Positions 14,841-24,528 of a stretch of 40,390 nt of DNA are shown here, piece by piece. Position 1 is the first letter of the stretch. Each line of letters opens with the position of its first letter. The notes beneath the pieces are model-generated. The model worked only from the letters and a program-made list of their open reading frames with translations. It did not search any database and was not told the origin of the DNA. The stretch comes from Actinokineospora pegani (GTDB taxonomy: Bacteria; Actinomycetota; Actinomycetes; Mycobacteriales; Pseudonocardiaceae). The position numbers were made by a program, and so were the translations under genes. The stretch lies in contig NZ_WHOL01000049.1 in assembly GCF_009745975.1 (NCBI RefSeq), forward strand, positions 1-40,390, written 5' to 3'.

Positions 14841-15443
14841 ATGAAGCCGTTCACCACCCACACCGGCGTCGGGGTGCCCCTGCGCCGGTCCAACGTGGAC
14901 ACCGATCAGATCATCCCCGCCGTCTACCTCAAGCGCGTGAGCCGGACCGGCTTCGAGGACGGCCTGTTCGCCGCCTGGCGCGGCGACGAGCAGTTCGTGC
15001 TCAACCAGGAGCCCTACCGGGCGGGCAGCGTGCTCGTCGCGGGCCCCGACTTCGGCACCGGCTCCTCCCGCGAGCACGCCGTCTGGGCGCTCGGCGACTA
15101 CGGCTTCCGGGTGGTGATCTCCTCCCGGTTCGCCGACATCTTCCGCGGCAACTCCGGCAAGCAGGGCCTGCTGGCCGCCGAGTGCGAGCAGTCCGACGTC
15201 GAACAGCTCTGGAAGTTGCTCGAAACCGAGCCTGGGACGCAGGTCACGGTCGACCTCGAGTCGAAGACCGTCAGCGCCAAGGACTTCACCGCCCGGTTCC
15301 TGGTGGACGACTACACCCGCTGGCGGCTGCTCGAAGGCCTCGACGACATCTCCCTGACCCTGCGCCACGCGGCCGACATCGACGCGTTCGAGCAGGCCAG
15401 GCCCAATTGGAAGCCGGTGACGACCCCGCTCGCCAGCGCCTGA
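14841..15443 (+). CDS. leuD: 3-isopropylmalate dehydratase small subunit
   Basis: Small (swivelling-domain) subunit completing the LeuCD dehydratase. 200 residues, typical. Signatures: [16 protein letters not shown] near the N-terminus, [17 protein letters not shown] as substrate-binding loop, and [18 protein letters not shown]. The ATG lies 11 nt after the leuC stop, giving a likely translationally coupled operon. A terminator hairpin begins 3 bp after the stop. Synteny leuC-leuD-hupB matches M. tuberculosis Rv2988c-Rv2986c. Confidence 0.97.
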   Translation: MKPFTTHTGVGVPLRRSNVDTDQIIPAVYLKRVSRTGFEDGLFAAWRGDEQFVLNQEPYRAGSVLVAGPDFGTGSSREHAVWALGDYGFRVVISSRFADIFRGNSGKQGLLAAECEQSDVEQLWKLLETEPGTQVTVDLESKTVSAKDFTARFLVDDYTRWRLLEGLDDISLTLRHAADIDAFEQARPNWKPVTTPLASA

Positions 15444-15446
15444 GAA

Positions 15447-15488
15447 GGGGGCCGGAATCCGCTGCGCGACAGCGGGTCCCCGGCCCCT
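15447..15488 (+). terminator. Two-tier hairpin terminator after leuD
   Basis: Outer stem GGGGGCCGG (15447-15455) pairs with 15480-15488, and inner stem CCGCTG-CGCGA-CAGCGG spans 15459-15475. It starts 3 bp after the leuD stop. No U-tract. Confidence 0.75.
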
Positions 15489-15705
15489 CCCGCGCCCTTC
15501 CCCAGTCCCACAACCGCACAGCGAACACCCCCGCGCGACGCCCCCGAATACCCCGATTCGCACCCCCTGCGGGACACGGATCGGGAGCGCTAACGAAAAA
15601 AACGGGCGCGTCGCGTGGAAATCGCGCGCATTTGGGCCTATCTTGGCGAGAAGTCGGCTCGATTGGGTCGTAAACGCAGTGTGGCTTCTTACGGAGGACT
15701 GAAGG

Positions 15706-16506
15706 GTGAACAAGGCCCAACTCATCGAGGCACTTACCGAGCGCCTGGGCGACAAGAAGGCCGCAGGCGCTGCGGTCGACGGACTCGTCGACGTGATCGT
15801 CCGGACCGTGAACAAGGGCGAGAAGGTCAACATCACCGGCTTCGGCGTGTTCGAGAAGCGCGCCCGCGCCGCCCGCACCGCGCGCAACCCGCGCACCGGT
15901 GAGACGGTGAAGGTGAAGAAGACCAACGTCCCCGCCTTCCGCGCGGGCACGCACTTCAAGGAGGTCGTGAGCGGCACCAAGAAGCTGCCGAAGGTCACGG
16001 CCGCCAAGGCGGGCGCCCGGACCACGGCCACCCGTGCCGCCGCCGGGACCGCCACCGCGCGCGCCACCACGACCACGCGCACCCGTGCCGCCGCCGCGAA
16101 GCCCGCGGCCACCACCCGGGCGACCACGACGCGGTCGCGCGCCGCCGCCGCGAAGCCCGCGGCCACGAAGGCGACCACGACGCGCACCACGCGCGCCACC
16201 ACGGCGAAGCCGAAGGCCACCGCCGCCAAGGCGACCCCGGCCAAGACCACGGCGGCGAAGACCACCGCGGCCAAGGCCACTACCGCCAAGGCGACCACCG
16301 CCAAGGCGACCCCGGCCAAGACCACGGCCAAGACCACGGCGGCGAAGACCACCGCGGCCAAGAAGGCCACCCCGGCGGCCAAGACCACCGCCGCCAAGCG
16401 CACCACCGCGGCCAAGGCCGCTCCGAAGACCGCGGCGAAGACCACCTCCGCCGCCCGCAAGACCACTTCGGCGGCGCGCAAGACCACCACCACCCGCAAG
16501 AAGTAA
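15706..16506 (+). CDS. hupB: HU-type nucleoid protein with long basic tail (HupB/Hlp)
   Basis: 266 residues. Residues 1-90 are a standard HU fold ([35 protein letters not shown], the DNA-arm region with RNPRTGE). Residues 100-266 form a Lys/Ala/Thr-rich tail of [10 protein letters not shown]-type repeats resembling histone H1, as in mycobacterial HupB/Hlp and Streptomyces HupS. The tail compacts DNA and is a known acetylation target in mycobacteria. GTG at 15706 follows GGAGG (15693-15697) at 8 nt. The coding DNA of the tail contains near-exact internal duplications (for example 16227-16253 and 16302-16328), so tail length probably varies between strains. TATCTT (15639-15644) with TGGAAA (15616-15621) is a possible promoter, 17-bp spacer. 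Confidence 0.96.
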   Translation: MNKAQLIEALTERLGDKKAAGAAVDGLVDVIVRTVNKGEKVNITGFGVFEKRARAARTARNPRTGETVKVKKTNVPAFRAGTHFKEVVSGTKKLPKVTAAKAGARTTATRAAAGTATARATTTTRTRAAAAKPAATTRATTTRSRAAAAKPAATKATTTRTTRATTAKPKATAAKATPAKTTAAKTTAAKATTAKATTAKATPAKTTAKTTAAKTTAAKKATPAAKTTAAKRTTAAKAAPKTAAKTTSAARKTTSAARKTTTTRKK

Positions 16507-16534
16507 CGCGGCTGGTAGTCCGACACGGACACCC

Positions 16535-16575
16535 CGCGAGAGCCCCGCACGCTTCCCCCGTGCGGGGCTCTCGCG
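16535..16575 (+). terminator. Strong hairpin terminator after hupB
   Basis: Perfect 17-bp stem: CGCGAGAGCCCCGCACG (16535-16551) with 16559-16575, loop CTTCCCC. It starts 29 bp after the hupB stop. The remaining gap to 16784 shows no further gene. Confidence 0.9.
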
Positions 16576-16784
16576 CGTTCCGGGCGCTTCCCGGGAAAGG
16601 GCGACGAGCCCCGGGGGAATGCCCGGCGGTGTTCGCCGCCGACTCGAACGGCTGATCCGCGCGGCCGATCGGGGGCGGGCCGATCAGGCGCGGGAGTTTT
16701 CCACCCCGGCCGCACCCGCGCGAATTGGCAACCGATGACAGCGCTCTGTGCGGCAATGGTGAGATGCGCTCAGCGCGGGGGCGA

Positions 16785-17672
16785 TCAGGGGGCGGTGTAG
16801 TGCGCGGAGACCAATCGGCCGTCGGAGAAGGACAACAGCCACAGGCTGCCCTTGCGGCAGCGCGAGTCGGTCTCGACGCCGCCCTCCCGGCCCAGTTCCG
16901 CCACCACGTCCGGGATGACACCGCCCTGCGAGCAGACCACCGGCGTGCCGCCCGCGGCGGCTATGGCGCGCAGCCGGACACCGGCCGCCGCCGCGTCCCG
17001 GCGGTGGGTCGGCTCCGACAGGTCCGGCTCCGTGGTCACCGGGACCCCCAGCAGCCCCGCCAGCGGCGCCACTGTGGCCGTGCAGCGCTCCTTCGGGACT
17101 GAGTGCACCCGGTCGGGTCCGAACAGCGGCAGGAGCCGGTTGAGGGCGGTGCGCTGGCGCTTGCCCGTCGCCGACAACGGGCGCTCGTCGTCCGGCCCGC
17201 TCCACAGCTCCTTCTTGCCCGCGTGCGCGTGCCGGACGAGCAGCACCGTCACCGTGTCGACGCCCAGCTCCGCGAACCGGGCGAGGACGTCGCGGTCGTG
17301 CGGGTAGGTGAGCAGGCCTGCGGCCTCGGCGACGGGCAGCCAGCGCAACCGGTCCACTTCGTCGTTCTCGGCGAACGAGCCGCTCCCGGCACGGGCGGTG
17401 AAGTAGTCCACGACCTTGTCGCCGTCCGGGACGGCGTAGCGCACCCGCGCCAGGAACCCGCCCAGCACCGACCTGAACCCGGTCTCCTCGGCCACCTCCC
17501 GGTGCGCCGCGGCGATCGCCGTCTCGCCCTTGTCCAGCTTGCCCTTGGGCAGGCTCCAGTCGTCGTAGCGGGGGCGGTGGACCACGGCGACCTCAACGCC
17601 GCCTGCCCTGCCGCCCGCCCCGCTCTCCTGCCTGTCCCGCCACAGCACGGCCCCCGCCGCGCGGATGGTCAC
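16785..17672 (-). CDS. mutT1: MutT1-type two-domain NUDIX / histidine phosphatase
   Basis: 295 residues. The N-terminal NUDIX domain has a complete box at 44-66: G44, E50 and REVAEETGF. The C-terminal histidine-phosphatase domain starts with LLVRHAHAG at about 140 (RHG-type catalytic His) and has a later conserved VVCSQGGVI segment. The M. tuberculosis orthologue by architecture and position (Rv2985) hydrolyses 8-oxo-dGTP and diadenosine polyphosphates, sanitising the nucleotide pool. The GTG at 17672 lies 4 nt after the ppk stop (TGA-ATCG-GTG), pointing to translational coupling in a cofC-ppk-mutT1 operon. An upstream in-frame start (17747) would overlap ppk by 71 bp and add a Cys/Arg-rich stretch unlike the family. 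Confidence 0.92.
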   Translation of the reverse strand: MTIRAAGAVLWRDRQESGAGGRAGGVEVAVVHRPRYDDWSLPKGKLDKGETAIAAAHREVAEETGFRSVLGGFLARVRYAVPDGDKVVDYFTARAGSGSFAENDEVDRLRWLPVAEAAGLLTYPHDRDVLARFAELGVDTVTVLLVRHAHAGKKELWSGPDDERPLSATGKRQRTALNRLLPLFGPDRVHSVPKERCTATVAPLAGLLGVPVTTEPDLSEPTHRRDAAAAGVRLRAIAAAGGTPVVCSQGGVIPDVVAELGREGGVETDSRCRKGSLWLLSFSDGRLVSAHYTAP

Positions 17673-17676
17673 CGAT

Positions 17677-19860
17677 TCAGCCAAGCGCTCGGTGCCGCAG
17701 CAGCATCTCGGCCTGGTGGTCGCGCACCGGCGACCCGGTCGCCTCACCGGCGGGCGAGGGCTCCCAGTCGCCCTTGGCCGTCAGCACCCAGCACCGGGTG
17801 GCCGGGTCCAGCGCGGAGTCGAACATGTCGTCGAGCTGCCTGGTCAGCTTCGGGTCGGCCACCCGCACCTGCACCTCGACGCGGCGGTCGAGGTTGCGGT
17901 GCATCATGTCCGCGCTGCCGATCCAGTGCTCGCCCGCGCCGCGGAAGACGAACACCCGCGAGTGCTCGAGGAACCGGCCCAGGATCGAGCGCACCCGGAT
18001 GTTCTCGCTCAGACCGGGCAGGCCCGGCTTGAGCGCGCAGATGCCGCGCACCACCACGTCCACCGCGACCCCGGCCTGCGAGGCCCGGTACAGCGCGTCG
18101 ATGACCTGCTCGTCCACCAGGGAGTTGACCTTGATGAGCACGTGCGCGGCGCGCCCGGCCCGCTTGTGCTCGATCTCGTTCTCGATGCGCTCGACGATGC
18201 CGCGCCGCACCCCGTAGGGCGCCACCAGCAGCGACCGGTACTCGTCCTGGCGGGCGTAGCCGGTGAGCACGTTGAACAGGTCGGTCAGGTCGGCGCAGAC
18301 CGCCGGGTCGGCGGTGAGCAGGCCGACGTCCTCGTAGAGCCGGGCGGTCTTCGGGTTGTAGTTGCCGGTGCCGATGTGGCAGTAGCGGCGGATCGTGGAG
18401 CCCTCCTGCCGGACCACGAGCGCGGTCTTGCAGTGCGTCTTGAGCCCGACCAGGCCGTAGACCACGTGCACGCCCGCCTTCTCCAGCGCGCGCGCCCACT
18501 TGATGTTGGCCTGCTCGTCGAAGCGCGCCTTGAGCTCGACCAGCGCCACCACCTGCTTGCCCGCCTCGGCGGCGTCGATCAGCGCGTCGATGATGGGGGA
18601 GTCGCCGGAGGTGCGGTAGAGGGTCTGCTTGATGGCCAGCACGTGCGGGTCGCTGGCCGCCTGCTCGATGAACCGCTGCACGCTGGTGGAGAACGAGTCG
18701 TACGGGTGGTGCACCAGCACGTCGCCGTCGCGCAGGGTCGAGAACACGCTCTTGGGCGTCTCCCGCTCGCCGAACGCCGGGTGCGTCGCGGGCACGAACG
18801 GCGGGTCCTTGAGCTCCTTGCGGTCCACGCCGTAGACCTGCCACAGGAACGTCAGGTCCAGCAGGCCCTGCACCACCACGACGTCGTTCGGGTGCACCTC
18901 GAGCTCGCGCAGCAGCAGCTCGAGCATGTGCTCGCTCATGTCGTCGGAGACCTCGAGGCGCACCGACGGGCCGAACCGGCGCTGCGCCAGTTCCCGCTCC
19001 AGCGCCTGCAGCAGGTCCTCGTCGCGGTCCTCCTCGACCTCCAGGTCGGCGTTGCGGGTGACCCGGAAGGCGTGCACCTCCGAGACCTCCATACCGGTGA
19101 ACAGCGAGCCGAGGTGGGCGGCGATCAGCTCCTCCAGCGGCAGGAAGATCGCCACCTGCTCGTCGGCCGAGCGGTCGATGGGCACCAGGCGCGGCACGTT
19201 GTCGGGGACCTTGACCCTGGCGAACCGCTCGGTGCCGCCCTCCGGGTCGCGCACCGTCACGGCCAGGTTCAGCGACAGGCCGGAGATGTAGGGGAACGGG
19301 TGCGCCGGGTCGACCGCCAGCGGGGTCAGCACCGGGAAGACCTGGTCGCGGAAGTACTTCGACAGGCGCTCGCGCTCGGCGTCGGTCAGCTCGCTCCAGG
19401 TGGAGATGCGGATGCCGCGCTCGGCCAGCTCCGGGCGCACCCGCTCCTGGAACGTCTTGGAGTGCTGGGCCACCAGCTCCCGGTTGCGGCTGGAGATCTG
19501 CGCGAGCTGCTCGCGCGGGGTGAGGCCGTCCGCGCTGCGCACCGACAGACCCGTCTCGTTGCGCCGCTTGAGCCCGGCGACGCGCACCATGTAGAACTCG
19601 TCCAGGTTCGAGGCGTAGATCGCCAGGAACTTGGCGCGCTCCAGCAGCGGCTGCGAGGAGTCCTCGGCCAGCGCCAGCACCCTGGCGTTGAAGTCCAACC
19701 AGGACAGCTCCCGGTTGAAGTACCGGTCGTCGGGCAGGTCGGTCGCCGCGGCGGCGGGCAGGGTGACCGCGGGCGGGGCCGACGGCACACCCCTGGGCTC
19801 CTGCGCGTCGGGTGCCTGCGCGGTCTCGGACTCCTGGGCCTGGGTGCTGTTGGTGCTCAC
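17677..19860 (-). CDS. ppk1: Polyphosphate kinase 1
   Basis: Reversible transfer of ATP gamma-phosphate to polyphosphate. 727 residues with the four PPK1 parts: N-terminal domain ([19 protein letters not shown]), head domain, and C1/C2 catalytic domains. The autophosphorylated histidine is H495 in [12 protein letters not shown], and the second conserved His is H654 in [12 protein letters not shown]. The first ~40 residues are a disordered Gln/Ala/Pro extension. The GTG at 19860 follows GAGG at 5 nt. Downstream mutT1 starts 4 nt after the stop; cofC lies 80 bp upstream in the same direction. Positional counterpart Rv2984. Confidence 0.97.
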   Translation of the reverse strand: MSTNSTQAQESETAQAPDAQEPRGVPSAPPAVTLPAAAATDLPDDRYFNRELSWLDFNARVLALAEDSSQPLLERAKFLAIYASNLDEFYMVRVAGLKRRNETGLSVRSADGLTPREQLAQISSRNRELVAQHSKTFQERVRPELAERGIRISTWSELTDAERERLSKYFRDQVFPVLTPLAVDPAHPFPYISGLSLNLAVTVRDPEGGTERFARVKVPDNVPRLVPIDRSADEQVAIFLPLEELIAAHLGSLFTGMEVSEVHAFRVTRNADLEVEEDRDEDLLQALERELAQRRFGPSVRLEVSDDMSEHMLELLLRELEVHPNDVVVVQGLLDLTFLWQVYGVDRKELKDPPFVPATHPAFGERETPKSVFSTLRDGDVLVHHPYDSFSTSVQRFIEQAASDPHVLAIKQTLYRTSGDSPIIDALIDAAEAGKQVVALVELKARFDEQANIKWARALEKAGVHVVYGLVGLKTHCKTALVVRQEGSTIRRYCHIGTGNYNPKTARLYEDVGLLTADPAVCADLTDLFNVLTGYARQDEYRSLLVAPYGVRRGIVERIENEIEHKRAGRAAHVLIKVNSLVDEQVIDALYRASQAGVAVDVVVRGICALKPGLPGLSENIRVRSILGRFLEHSRVFVFRGAGEHWIGSADMMHRNLDRRVEVQVRVADPKLTRQLDDMFDSALDPATRCWVLTAKGDWEPSPAGEATGSPVRDHQAEMLLRHRALG

Positions 19861-19940
19861 GGGACCTCATTGTCCAGCAAGAACGGCGAGATGGCCCGTC
19901 TGGTGACGAACGACCGGTGAATTCTGCGCGAGTCCCCCGG

Positions 19941-20576
19941 TCACCCCGCCGGGCGAGCCGCGCGCAGCGCCGCGGTGCGCGGTCCGGCGCCCAGCGCGAC
20001 GGCGTCGGCCAGGTCCGCCGCGGTGTCCACGTCGCAGCGCAGCGCGGCGCTGCCGTGCCCGACCGCGACCCCGTCGCGGCCGTGCGCCGCGGCCGATCCC
20101 GGCCCGAACCGGGGCAGCAGCGGACCACCCGCCGCCGAGAGCAGCAAGACGGTGCCCGTGCCCTCCCGGTCGGGCACGAACGCGCGCGCGCCCGCCGCCT
20201 GCCGGATGGCCGAGGACAACTGCCCGGGGGCCAGGGCGGGCAGGTCGGCCTGCAGCGCGCCCACCACGCAACCGGGGTCGGCGGCGCGCAGCAGCCCGCC
20301 GCCGAAGGCCAGCGCCGCGTTGAGGTCGGGCAGGCCGCGCTCGTCGACGCACTCGGCGCCGGTGCCGCGCAGCGCGGCCACCACCCGCTCGTCCTCGCAC
20401 ACCACCAGCAGCCGCCGCACCGCCGGGCTGGCCAGCGCGGCGGCGACGGTGTCGCCCACGATGGCCAGCACCAGCTCCCGGTGTCCGGCCACACCCCCCT
20501 CGGCCGCGCCGCGCAGCCTGGACTTGGCCCGGTCCAGGTGTTTGACCGGCACCACGAGATCAGCTCGCCACTGCAC
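19941..20576 (-). CDS. cofC: 2-phospho-L-lactate / PEP guanylyltransferase (CofC/FbiD)
   Basis: Cofactor F420 biosynthesis: activates phospholactate or phosphoenolpyruvate with GTP for FbiA. 211 residues with a nucleotidyltransferase fold: VVPVKHLDRAKSRL at the N-terminus (NTP-binding), ALQADLPALAP (DLP motif) mid-protein and RCDVDTAADLADA near the end. M. tuberculosis Rv2983 (FbiD), at the same position before ppk, prefers PEP; substrate here is not decided by sequence. GTG at 20576 gives MQWRADLVVPVK; an upstream ATG (20635) would add about 20 non-conserved residues. Divergent from plsC-gpsA across 99 bp. Confidence 0.9.
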   Translation of the reverse strand: MQWRADLVVPVKHLDRAKSRLRGAAEGGVAGHRELVLAIVGDTVAAALASPAVRRLLVVCEDERVVAALRGTGAECVDERGLPDLNAALAFGGGLLRAADPGCVVGALQADLPALAPGQLSSAIRQAAGARAFVPDREGTGTVLLLSAAGGPLLPRFGPGSAAAHGRDGVAVGHGSAALRCDVDTAADLADAVALGAGPRTAALRAARPAG

Positions 20577-20675
20577 CCCACCGATAGTGCCGGCGCGGTA
20601 CGCCGACCCCGTCTCGACCACGCGGGTGCGCGCCATGGACACTCTTCGGATCGGATCGCGAGTGAGGAGGACTGG

Positions 20676-21410
20676 TTGGCCACGCGGGAGCGGAGTGGGT
20701 TCTGGGTCAACGCCGCCGCGGCGCTGTTCTACCCGATCTCCTGGCTGGGCAAGCGGGAGTACCGGGGCGTGGAGCACCTCCCGGCGACAGGCGGCGCCGT
20801 GCTGGTGATGAACCACGTCTCGCACCTCGACCCACCCAACGACGCCGTGTTCGTGCACCGCAACAGGCGGGTGCCCCGGTTCATGGCCAAGGACAAGCTG
20901 TTCTCCGTCCCGCTGTTCGGCCGGATGCTCGCCGGGTGCGGCGGCATCCCGGTCTACCGCGGCTCGGCGATGGCCGCCGACAGCCTGCGCGCCGCGCACG
21001 CGGCGCTGCGCGAGGGCAAGCTGGTGCTGATCTACCCGGAGGGCACCATCACCAGGGACCCGGCGGGCTGGCCGATGCGCGCCCGCACGGGCGTGGCGCG
21101 GCTGGCACTGGAGAACGACGTCCCGGTCATCCCGGCGGCCCGCTGGGGCACCAACCTCATCTGGGACGGCTACGGCAAGCGGTTCCGCCCCCTCCCGCGC
21201 AGGCGGGTCGTCACCGCCCTCGGCGCGCCCATCGACCTGTCCGGGCACCGCGGCAGGCCGCTGACCGCCGCGCTGCTGCGCGAGGTCACCGACCTGATGA
21301 TGGGCCAGGTCCGGGACCTGCTGGCCGAGGTGCGCGAGGAGCAGGCGCCGCAGGAGTTCTTCACGCAGGCCGCGCGCGAGCGGACCGACAGCGCAGAGAG
21401 TGGGAGCTGA
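20676..21410 (+). CDS. plsC: 1-acyl-sn-glycerol-3-phosphate acyltransferase (PlsC-like)
   Basis: Membrane-associated acyltransferase of 244 residues, probably forming phosphatidic acid. Motif I is NHVSHLD with the HX4D pair H47/D52; the glycerol-phosphate-binding block FGRMLAGCGGIPVYRG is motif II; YPEGTIT is motif III; VPVIPAARWGT is motif IV. The hydrophobic N-terminus (ALFYPISWLG) could dip into the membrane. TTG at 20676 is chosen because GAGGAGG (20664-20670) precedes it at 5 nt. gpsA begins 3 bp after the stop, so acylation and glycerol-3-phosphate supply are encoded together. Other acyl acceptors are possible for such paralogues. Confidence 0.88.
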   Translation: MATRERSGFWVNAAAALFYPISWLGKREYRGVEHLPATGGAVLVMNHVSHLDPPNDAVFVHRNRRVPRFMAKDKLFSVPLFGRMLAGCGGIPVYRGSAMAADSLRAAHAALREGKLVLIYPEGTITRDPAGWPMRARTGVARLALENDVPVIPAARWGTNLIWDGYGKRFRPLPRRRVVTALGAPIDLSGHRGRPLTAALLREVTDLMMGQVRDLLAEVREEQAPQEFFTQAARERTDSAESGS

Positions 21411-21413
21411 GCC

Positions 21414-22424
21414 ATGGCTGGGCACATCGCCGTCCTCGGGGCGGGCTCGTGGGGCACGGCGTTCGCCAAGGTCATGGCCGACGCGGGCCGCGACGTGGTG
21501 CTGTGGGCGCGGCGGCGCGACCTGGCCGAGGCGATCACCGACAAGCGGGAGAACGCCGACTACCTGCCCGGCATCGCCCTGCCGGACCGGCTGACCTCCA
21601 CATCGGACCCGCGCCGGGCGCTCGACGGCGCGCACACGGTGGTGCTGGGCGTGCCGAGCCAGACCATGCGGCACAACCTGACCGCGTGGGCGGGCCTGAT
21701 CGACGGCGACGCCACCCTGGTCAGCCTGGCCAAGGGCGTGGAGCTGGGCACCCTCAAGCGGATGAGCGAGGTCATCGCCGACGTCACCGGCGCGGGGGAG
21801 GACCGGATCGCGGTGGTGTCCGGGCCGAACCTGGCCAAGGAGATCGCCGAGGAGCAGCCGACCGCGACCGTGATCGCCTGCCGCGACCACGACCGGGCGG
21901 TGGCCCTGCAGGAGGCGTGCACCACCGGTTACTTCCGCCCGTACACGATCACCGACGTGGTCGGCTGCGAGCTGGGCGGGGCGTGCAAGAACGTCATCGC
22001 GCTGTCCTGCGGGATGGCCGACGGGCTCGGCTTCGGCGCCAACACCCTCGCCACGCTGATGACCCGCGGCCTGGCCGAGACCTCGCGGCTGGGCGCCGCG
22101 CTCGGCGCCGACCCGATGACCTTCGCGGGCCTGGCCGGGCTCGGCGACCTGGTGGCGAGCTGCTCCTCGCCGCTGTCGCGCAACCGCACCTTCGGCGCCC
22201 GGCTCGGCCGCGGCGAGTCCATGGCGCAAGCGCAGTCCGCGGCGCACGGGCAGGTCGCCGAGGGGGTCAAGTCGTGCTCGTCGATCCGGGAGCTGGCGAT
22301 GCGCCACGGCGTCGAGATGCCGATCACCGAGGTGGTGCACCGGGTCTGCCACGACGGCTTCGACCCCCGAGAGATGGCGGGCGCGCTGATCGGGCGCAAG
22401 ACCAAACCGGAGCGCGAGCGATGA
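21414..22424 (+). CDS. gpsA: Glycerol-3-phosphate dehydrogenase [NAD(P)+]
   Basis: Reduces dihydroxyacetone phosphate to sn-glycerol-3-phosphate for phospholipids. 336 residues, standard. Rossmann motif VLGAGSWGT at 7-15; [16 protein letters not shown]; catalytic Lys in [36 protein letters not shown] near the C-terminus. ATG at 21414 lies 3 bp after plsC, and its stop overlaps the next gene's start in ATGA (22421-22424), so plsC-gpsA-CGL form a tightly coupled unit. Positional counterpart Rv2982c, divergent from cofC/fbiD there too. Confidence 0.97.
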   Translation: MAGHIAVLGAGSWGTAFAKVMADAGRDVVLWARRRDLAEAITDKRENADYLPGIALPDRLTSTSDPRRALDGAHTVVLGVPSQTMRHNLTAWAGLIDGDATLVSLAKGVELGTLKRMSEVIADVTGAGEDRIAVVSGPNLAKEIAEEQPTATVIACRDHDRAVALQEACTTGYFRPYTITDVVGCELGGACKNVIALSCGMADGLGFGANTLATLMTRGLAETSRLGAALGADPMTFAGLAGLGDLVASCSSPLSRNRTFGARLGRGESMAQAQSAAHGQVAEGVKSCSSIRELAMRHGVEMPITEVVHRVCHDGFDPREMAGALIGRKTKPERER

Positions 22425-23524
22425 GCAACCCCCAGCGCGGTGACGGGACCCGGTGCGTGCACGCGGGCTCGGCCCCCGCCGTCCCCGGCGTCCCGCTCGG
22501 CCCGCAACCGGTGCTGGCCGCCCCGTACCACCTGGCGCACTACGCCGACGGCTCCGACTTCTACGGCCGGGCGTCCAACCCGACCTGGCGGGCCCTGGAG
22601 TCCGCTCTCGGCTCCCTCGACGGCGGCGAGAGCGTGGCCTACTCCTCGGGCATGGCGGCGATCTCCTCGCTGCTGCGCACCGTCCTGGGCGCGGGGGACA
22701 CGGTCGTGCTGCCCTCGGACGGCTACTACCTGGCCCGCTCCTACGTCCGCGAGCACATGTCCGCCCTGGGCCTGGACGTCCGCGAGGTCCCCACGGCCGG
22801 GCCGTGGTCGCCGGACCTGGTGCGCGGGGCGAGGCTGGTGCTGCTGGAGACCCCGTCCAACCCGGGGCTGGACGTCTGCGACATCGCCGAGATCACCGAG
22901 TGGGCGCACGCCGAGGGCGCGCTGGTGGCCGTGGACAACACCACCGCCACCCCCCTCGGCCAGGTCCCGATCGAACTGGGCGCCGACTTCACCGTGGCCA
23001 GCGACACCAAAGCCGTGGCGGGCCACAGCGACGTCGTCCTGGGCCACATCACCGCCGCCGACGCCGACTGGGCCGCCCGCCTGCGCGCCGAGCGCACCGC
23101 CTCCGGCGCCGTGCCCGGCCCCTTCGAGGCCTGGCTCGCCCACCGCGGCCTGGGCACCCTGGACCTGCGCCTGTCCCGCCAGGCGGAGAACGCCGCCGCC
23201 GTCTACCGAGCCCTGCGCGAACACCCGGCCGTCACCGGCCTGCGCTGGCCGGGCGCGGCAGCGGACCCCGCCCACCCCATCGCCGCCCGCCAGATGCGCC
23301 GCTTCGGCGGCGTCATCACCTTCACCCTCCACAACGCCCCCGCCGTCGAGGCGTTCCTGTCCCGCTCCACCCTCATAGCGTCGGCCACCAGCTTCGGCGG
23401 CCTCCACACCTCAGCCGACCGCCGAGCCCGCTGGGGCGACGCGGTCAGCCCCGGCCTGCTCCGCCTGTCCTGCGGCTGCGAGGACCCCGAGGACCTGGTG
23501 GCGGACATCCGCAAAGCCCTCTGA
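22421..23524 (+). CDS. Cystathionine gamma-lyase/synthase-family PLP enzyme
   Basis: Cys/Met metabolism fold-type I PLP enzyme, 367 residues. It has [14 protein letters not shown] (active-site region of the neighbouring subunit), the phosphate-binding [24 protein letters not shown] (Asp contacting the pyridine N), and the Schiff-base lysine K197 in [15 protein letters not shown]. Relatives include cystathionine gamma-lyase, gamma-synthase, beta-lyase and methionine gamma-lyase; I favour cystathionine gamma-lyase without proof. The usual Tyr after the catalytic Lys is Ala here. The start overlaps the gpsA stop (ATGA). Context of cysteine-dioxygenase-like and PdxR genes downstream fits a PLP-dependent, sulfur-related role. 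A palindromic element follows at 23577. Confidence 0.88.
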   Translation: MSNPQRGDGTRCVHAGSAPAVPGVPLGPQPVLAAPYHLAHYADGSDFYGRASNPTWRALESALGSLDGGESVAYSSGMAAISSLLRTVLGAGDTVVLPSDGYYLARSYVREHMSALGLDVREVPTAGPWSPDLVRGARLVLLETPSNPGLDVCDIAEITEWAHAEGALVAVDNTTATPLGQVPIELGADFTVASDTKAVAGHSDVVLGHITAADADWAARLRAERTASGAVPGPFEAWLAHRGLGTLDLRLSRQAENAAAVYRALREHPAVTGLRWPGAAADPAHPIAARQMRRFGGVITFTLHNAPAVEAFLSRSTLIASATSFGGLHTSADRRARWGDAVSPGLLRLSCGCEDPEDLVADIRKAL

Positions 23525-23576
23525 TCCCGAACACCACACCCCACCCAGAATCTCCCAGCGCCCGGCCTGCCGAAGG

Positions 23577-23722
23577 GCTGGATCGGGTGGTTCTGCGTGG
23601 TTGGGGGAGGCGATCATGTGCAAGCCTCGGTAGGGCGTGAGGGTGCCCTTCCCCTCACTTTTGACCCTCACGCACATGATCGTCGTAGGGGTCCCCGGCC
23701 ACACAGAATCACCCGATCCAGC
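23577..23722. repeat. Structured palindromic element, copy B
   Basis: A 146-nt giant hairpin. Outer arm GCTGGATCGGGTG (23577-23589) pairs perfectly with 23710-23722, and pairing continues to about 30 bp with one C-A mismatch and a few G-T wobbles. Internal loop AGG (23608-23610) faces TCGTAGGGG (23683-23691), exactly as in copy A. The 11-bp helix CGATCATGTGC (23611-23621) pairs with GCACATGATCG (23672-23682). After a 15-nt spacer there is an apical 8-bp helix GTGAGGGT/ACCCTCAC (23637-23644, 23664-23671). It lies between convergent 3' ends (CGL-like gene and rskA). No flanking duplication, no open frame. Confidence 0.8.
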
Positions 23723-23747
23723 ACCCCACCAAAGCGCCCCACCAAAC

Positions 23748-23782
23748 CGACAGCCGGGCCCCACAAGGAGACCCGGCCGTCG
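23748..23782 (-). terminator. Hairpin terminator after rskA
   Basis: CGACAGCCGGG (23748-23758) pairs with CCCGGCCGTCG (23772-23782) with one mismatch and a 13-nt loop. It lies 9 bp beyond the rskA stop on the minus strand. Confidence 0.6.
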
Positions 23783-23790
23783 GAACACCC

Positions 23791-24528
23791 CTAAACAGGC
23801 AACTCCATCTGCATCACCACATCCGGACTAGGCGTCGCAGACCCACCGCTCGGCTCCACAGTCACACCGATGTTCTGCGCACCCCCGATCCCTCCGGTGT
23901 TCAACAGCGAAGCCTGCCCCGACGCGTTCGGCGCCATCAGCCCGATCGACTTCGGCGCCCCCTCGCCCATCAGCCAGACCTGGTAGATCTTCCCGTCCGG
24001 CGCAGCGGGCACGTTGCCCGCCAACAGCATCACCTGCCCGCGGTCCCGGGAGAGCAGCACCGTGCCGCTGAGACCGCCCGCGGCGGTCCCGGACACAACC
24101 TTGGCGTCCCCAGCGGACAGCAGGTTGGACATCGCCGCCGCCTGATCACGCGACTGGTCGAGCTCGTTGCCGTTGCGCACGAGCAGCACGCCCAGCGACA
24201 CCGAGACGACCATGAGGACGGCAGCGGCCGCGCCGAACAGCTTGGTGGCCAGCGGGACCCCCGACCGCCGCTCCCGGCGAGCGCTGAGGTCGTCGACCGG
24301 TGGGAGCTGGCGGACCTCGGCGATGCGGGCCAGCACCCGGGCCTTGAGCTCCGGCGGGGGCGCCTCGGACGCGGCCTCGCCCAAGCGGGTCGCGGTGGCC
24401 CGCAGCTCGCGCACCTCCTGGGCGCACGACTCGCACTCGACGAGGTGGCGTTCGAACTCGGCGCGTTCGAACTCGGGTATGGCGTTGAGCGCGTACGCCC
24501 CCGTCAACGCGTGGATGTCTGCGTTCAT
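23791..24528 (-). CDS. rskA: Anti-sigma-K factor
   Basis: Membrane anti-sigma factor of 245 residues that holds its cognate SigK. The N-terminal zinc-binding anti-sigma domain carries H28-X3-C32-X2-C35 (RHLVECESC). One transmembrane helix lies at about 97-117 (LFGAAAAVLMVVSVSLGVLLV region). The external RskA domain follows (about 140-245; GKIYQVWLMGEGAPKSIG) and is the part proteolysed in other systems to release the sigma factor. The ATG overlaps the sigK stop (24525-24528, ATGA), the normal sigma/anti-sigma coupling. Topology: N-terminus in, C-terminus out. Confidence 0.93.
   Translation of the reverse strand: MNADIHALTGAYALNAIPEFERAEFERHLVECESCAQEVRELRATATRLGEAASEAPPPELKARVLARIAEVRQLPPVDDLSARRERRSGVPLATKLFGAAAAVLMVVSVSLGVLLVRNGNELDQSRDQAAAMSNLLSAGDAKVVSGTAAGGLSGTVLLSRDRGQVMLLAGNVPAAPDGKIYQVWLMGEGAPKSIGLMAPNASGQASLLNTGGIGGAQNIGVTVEPSGGSATPSPDVVMQMELPV

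Noticed and set aside
16216-16500. hupB tail repeats as a separate repeat element or frameshift region
   Set aside because: The Lys/Ala/Thr repeats stay in frame and are a known feature of actinobacterial HupB/Hlp tails.
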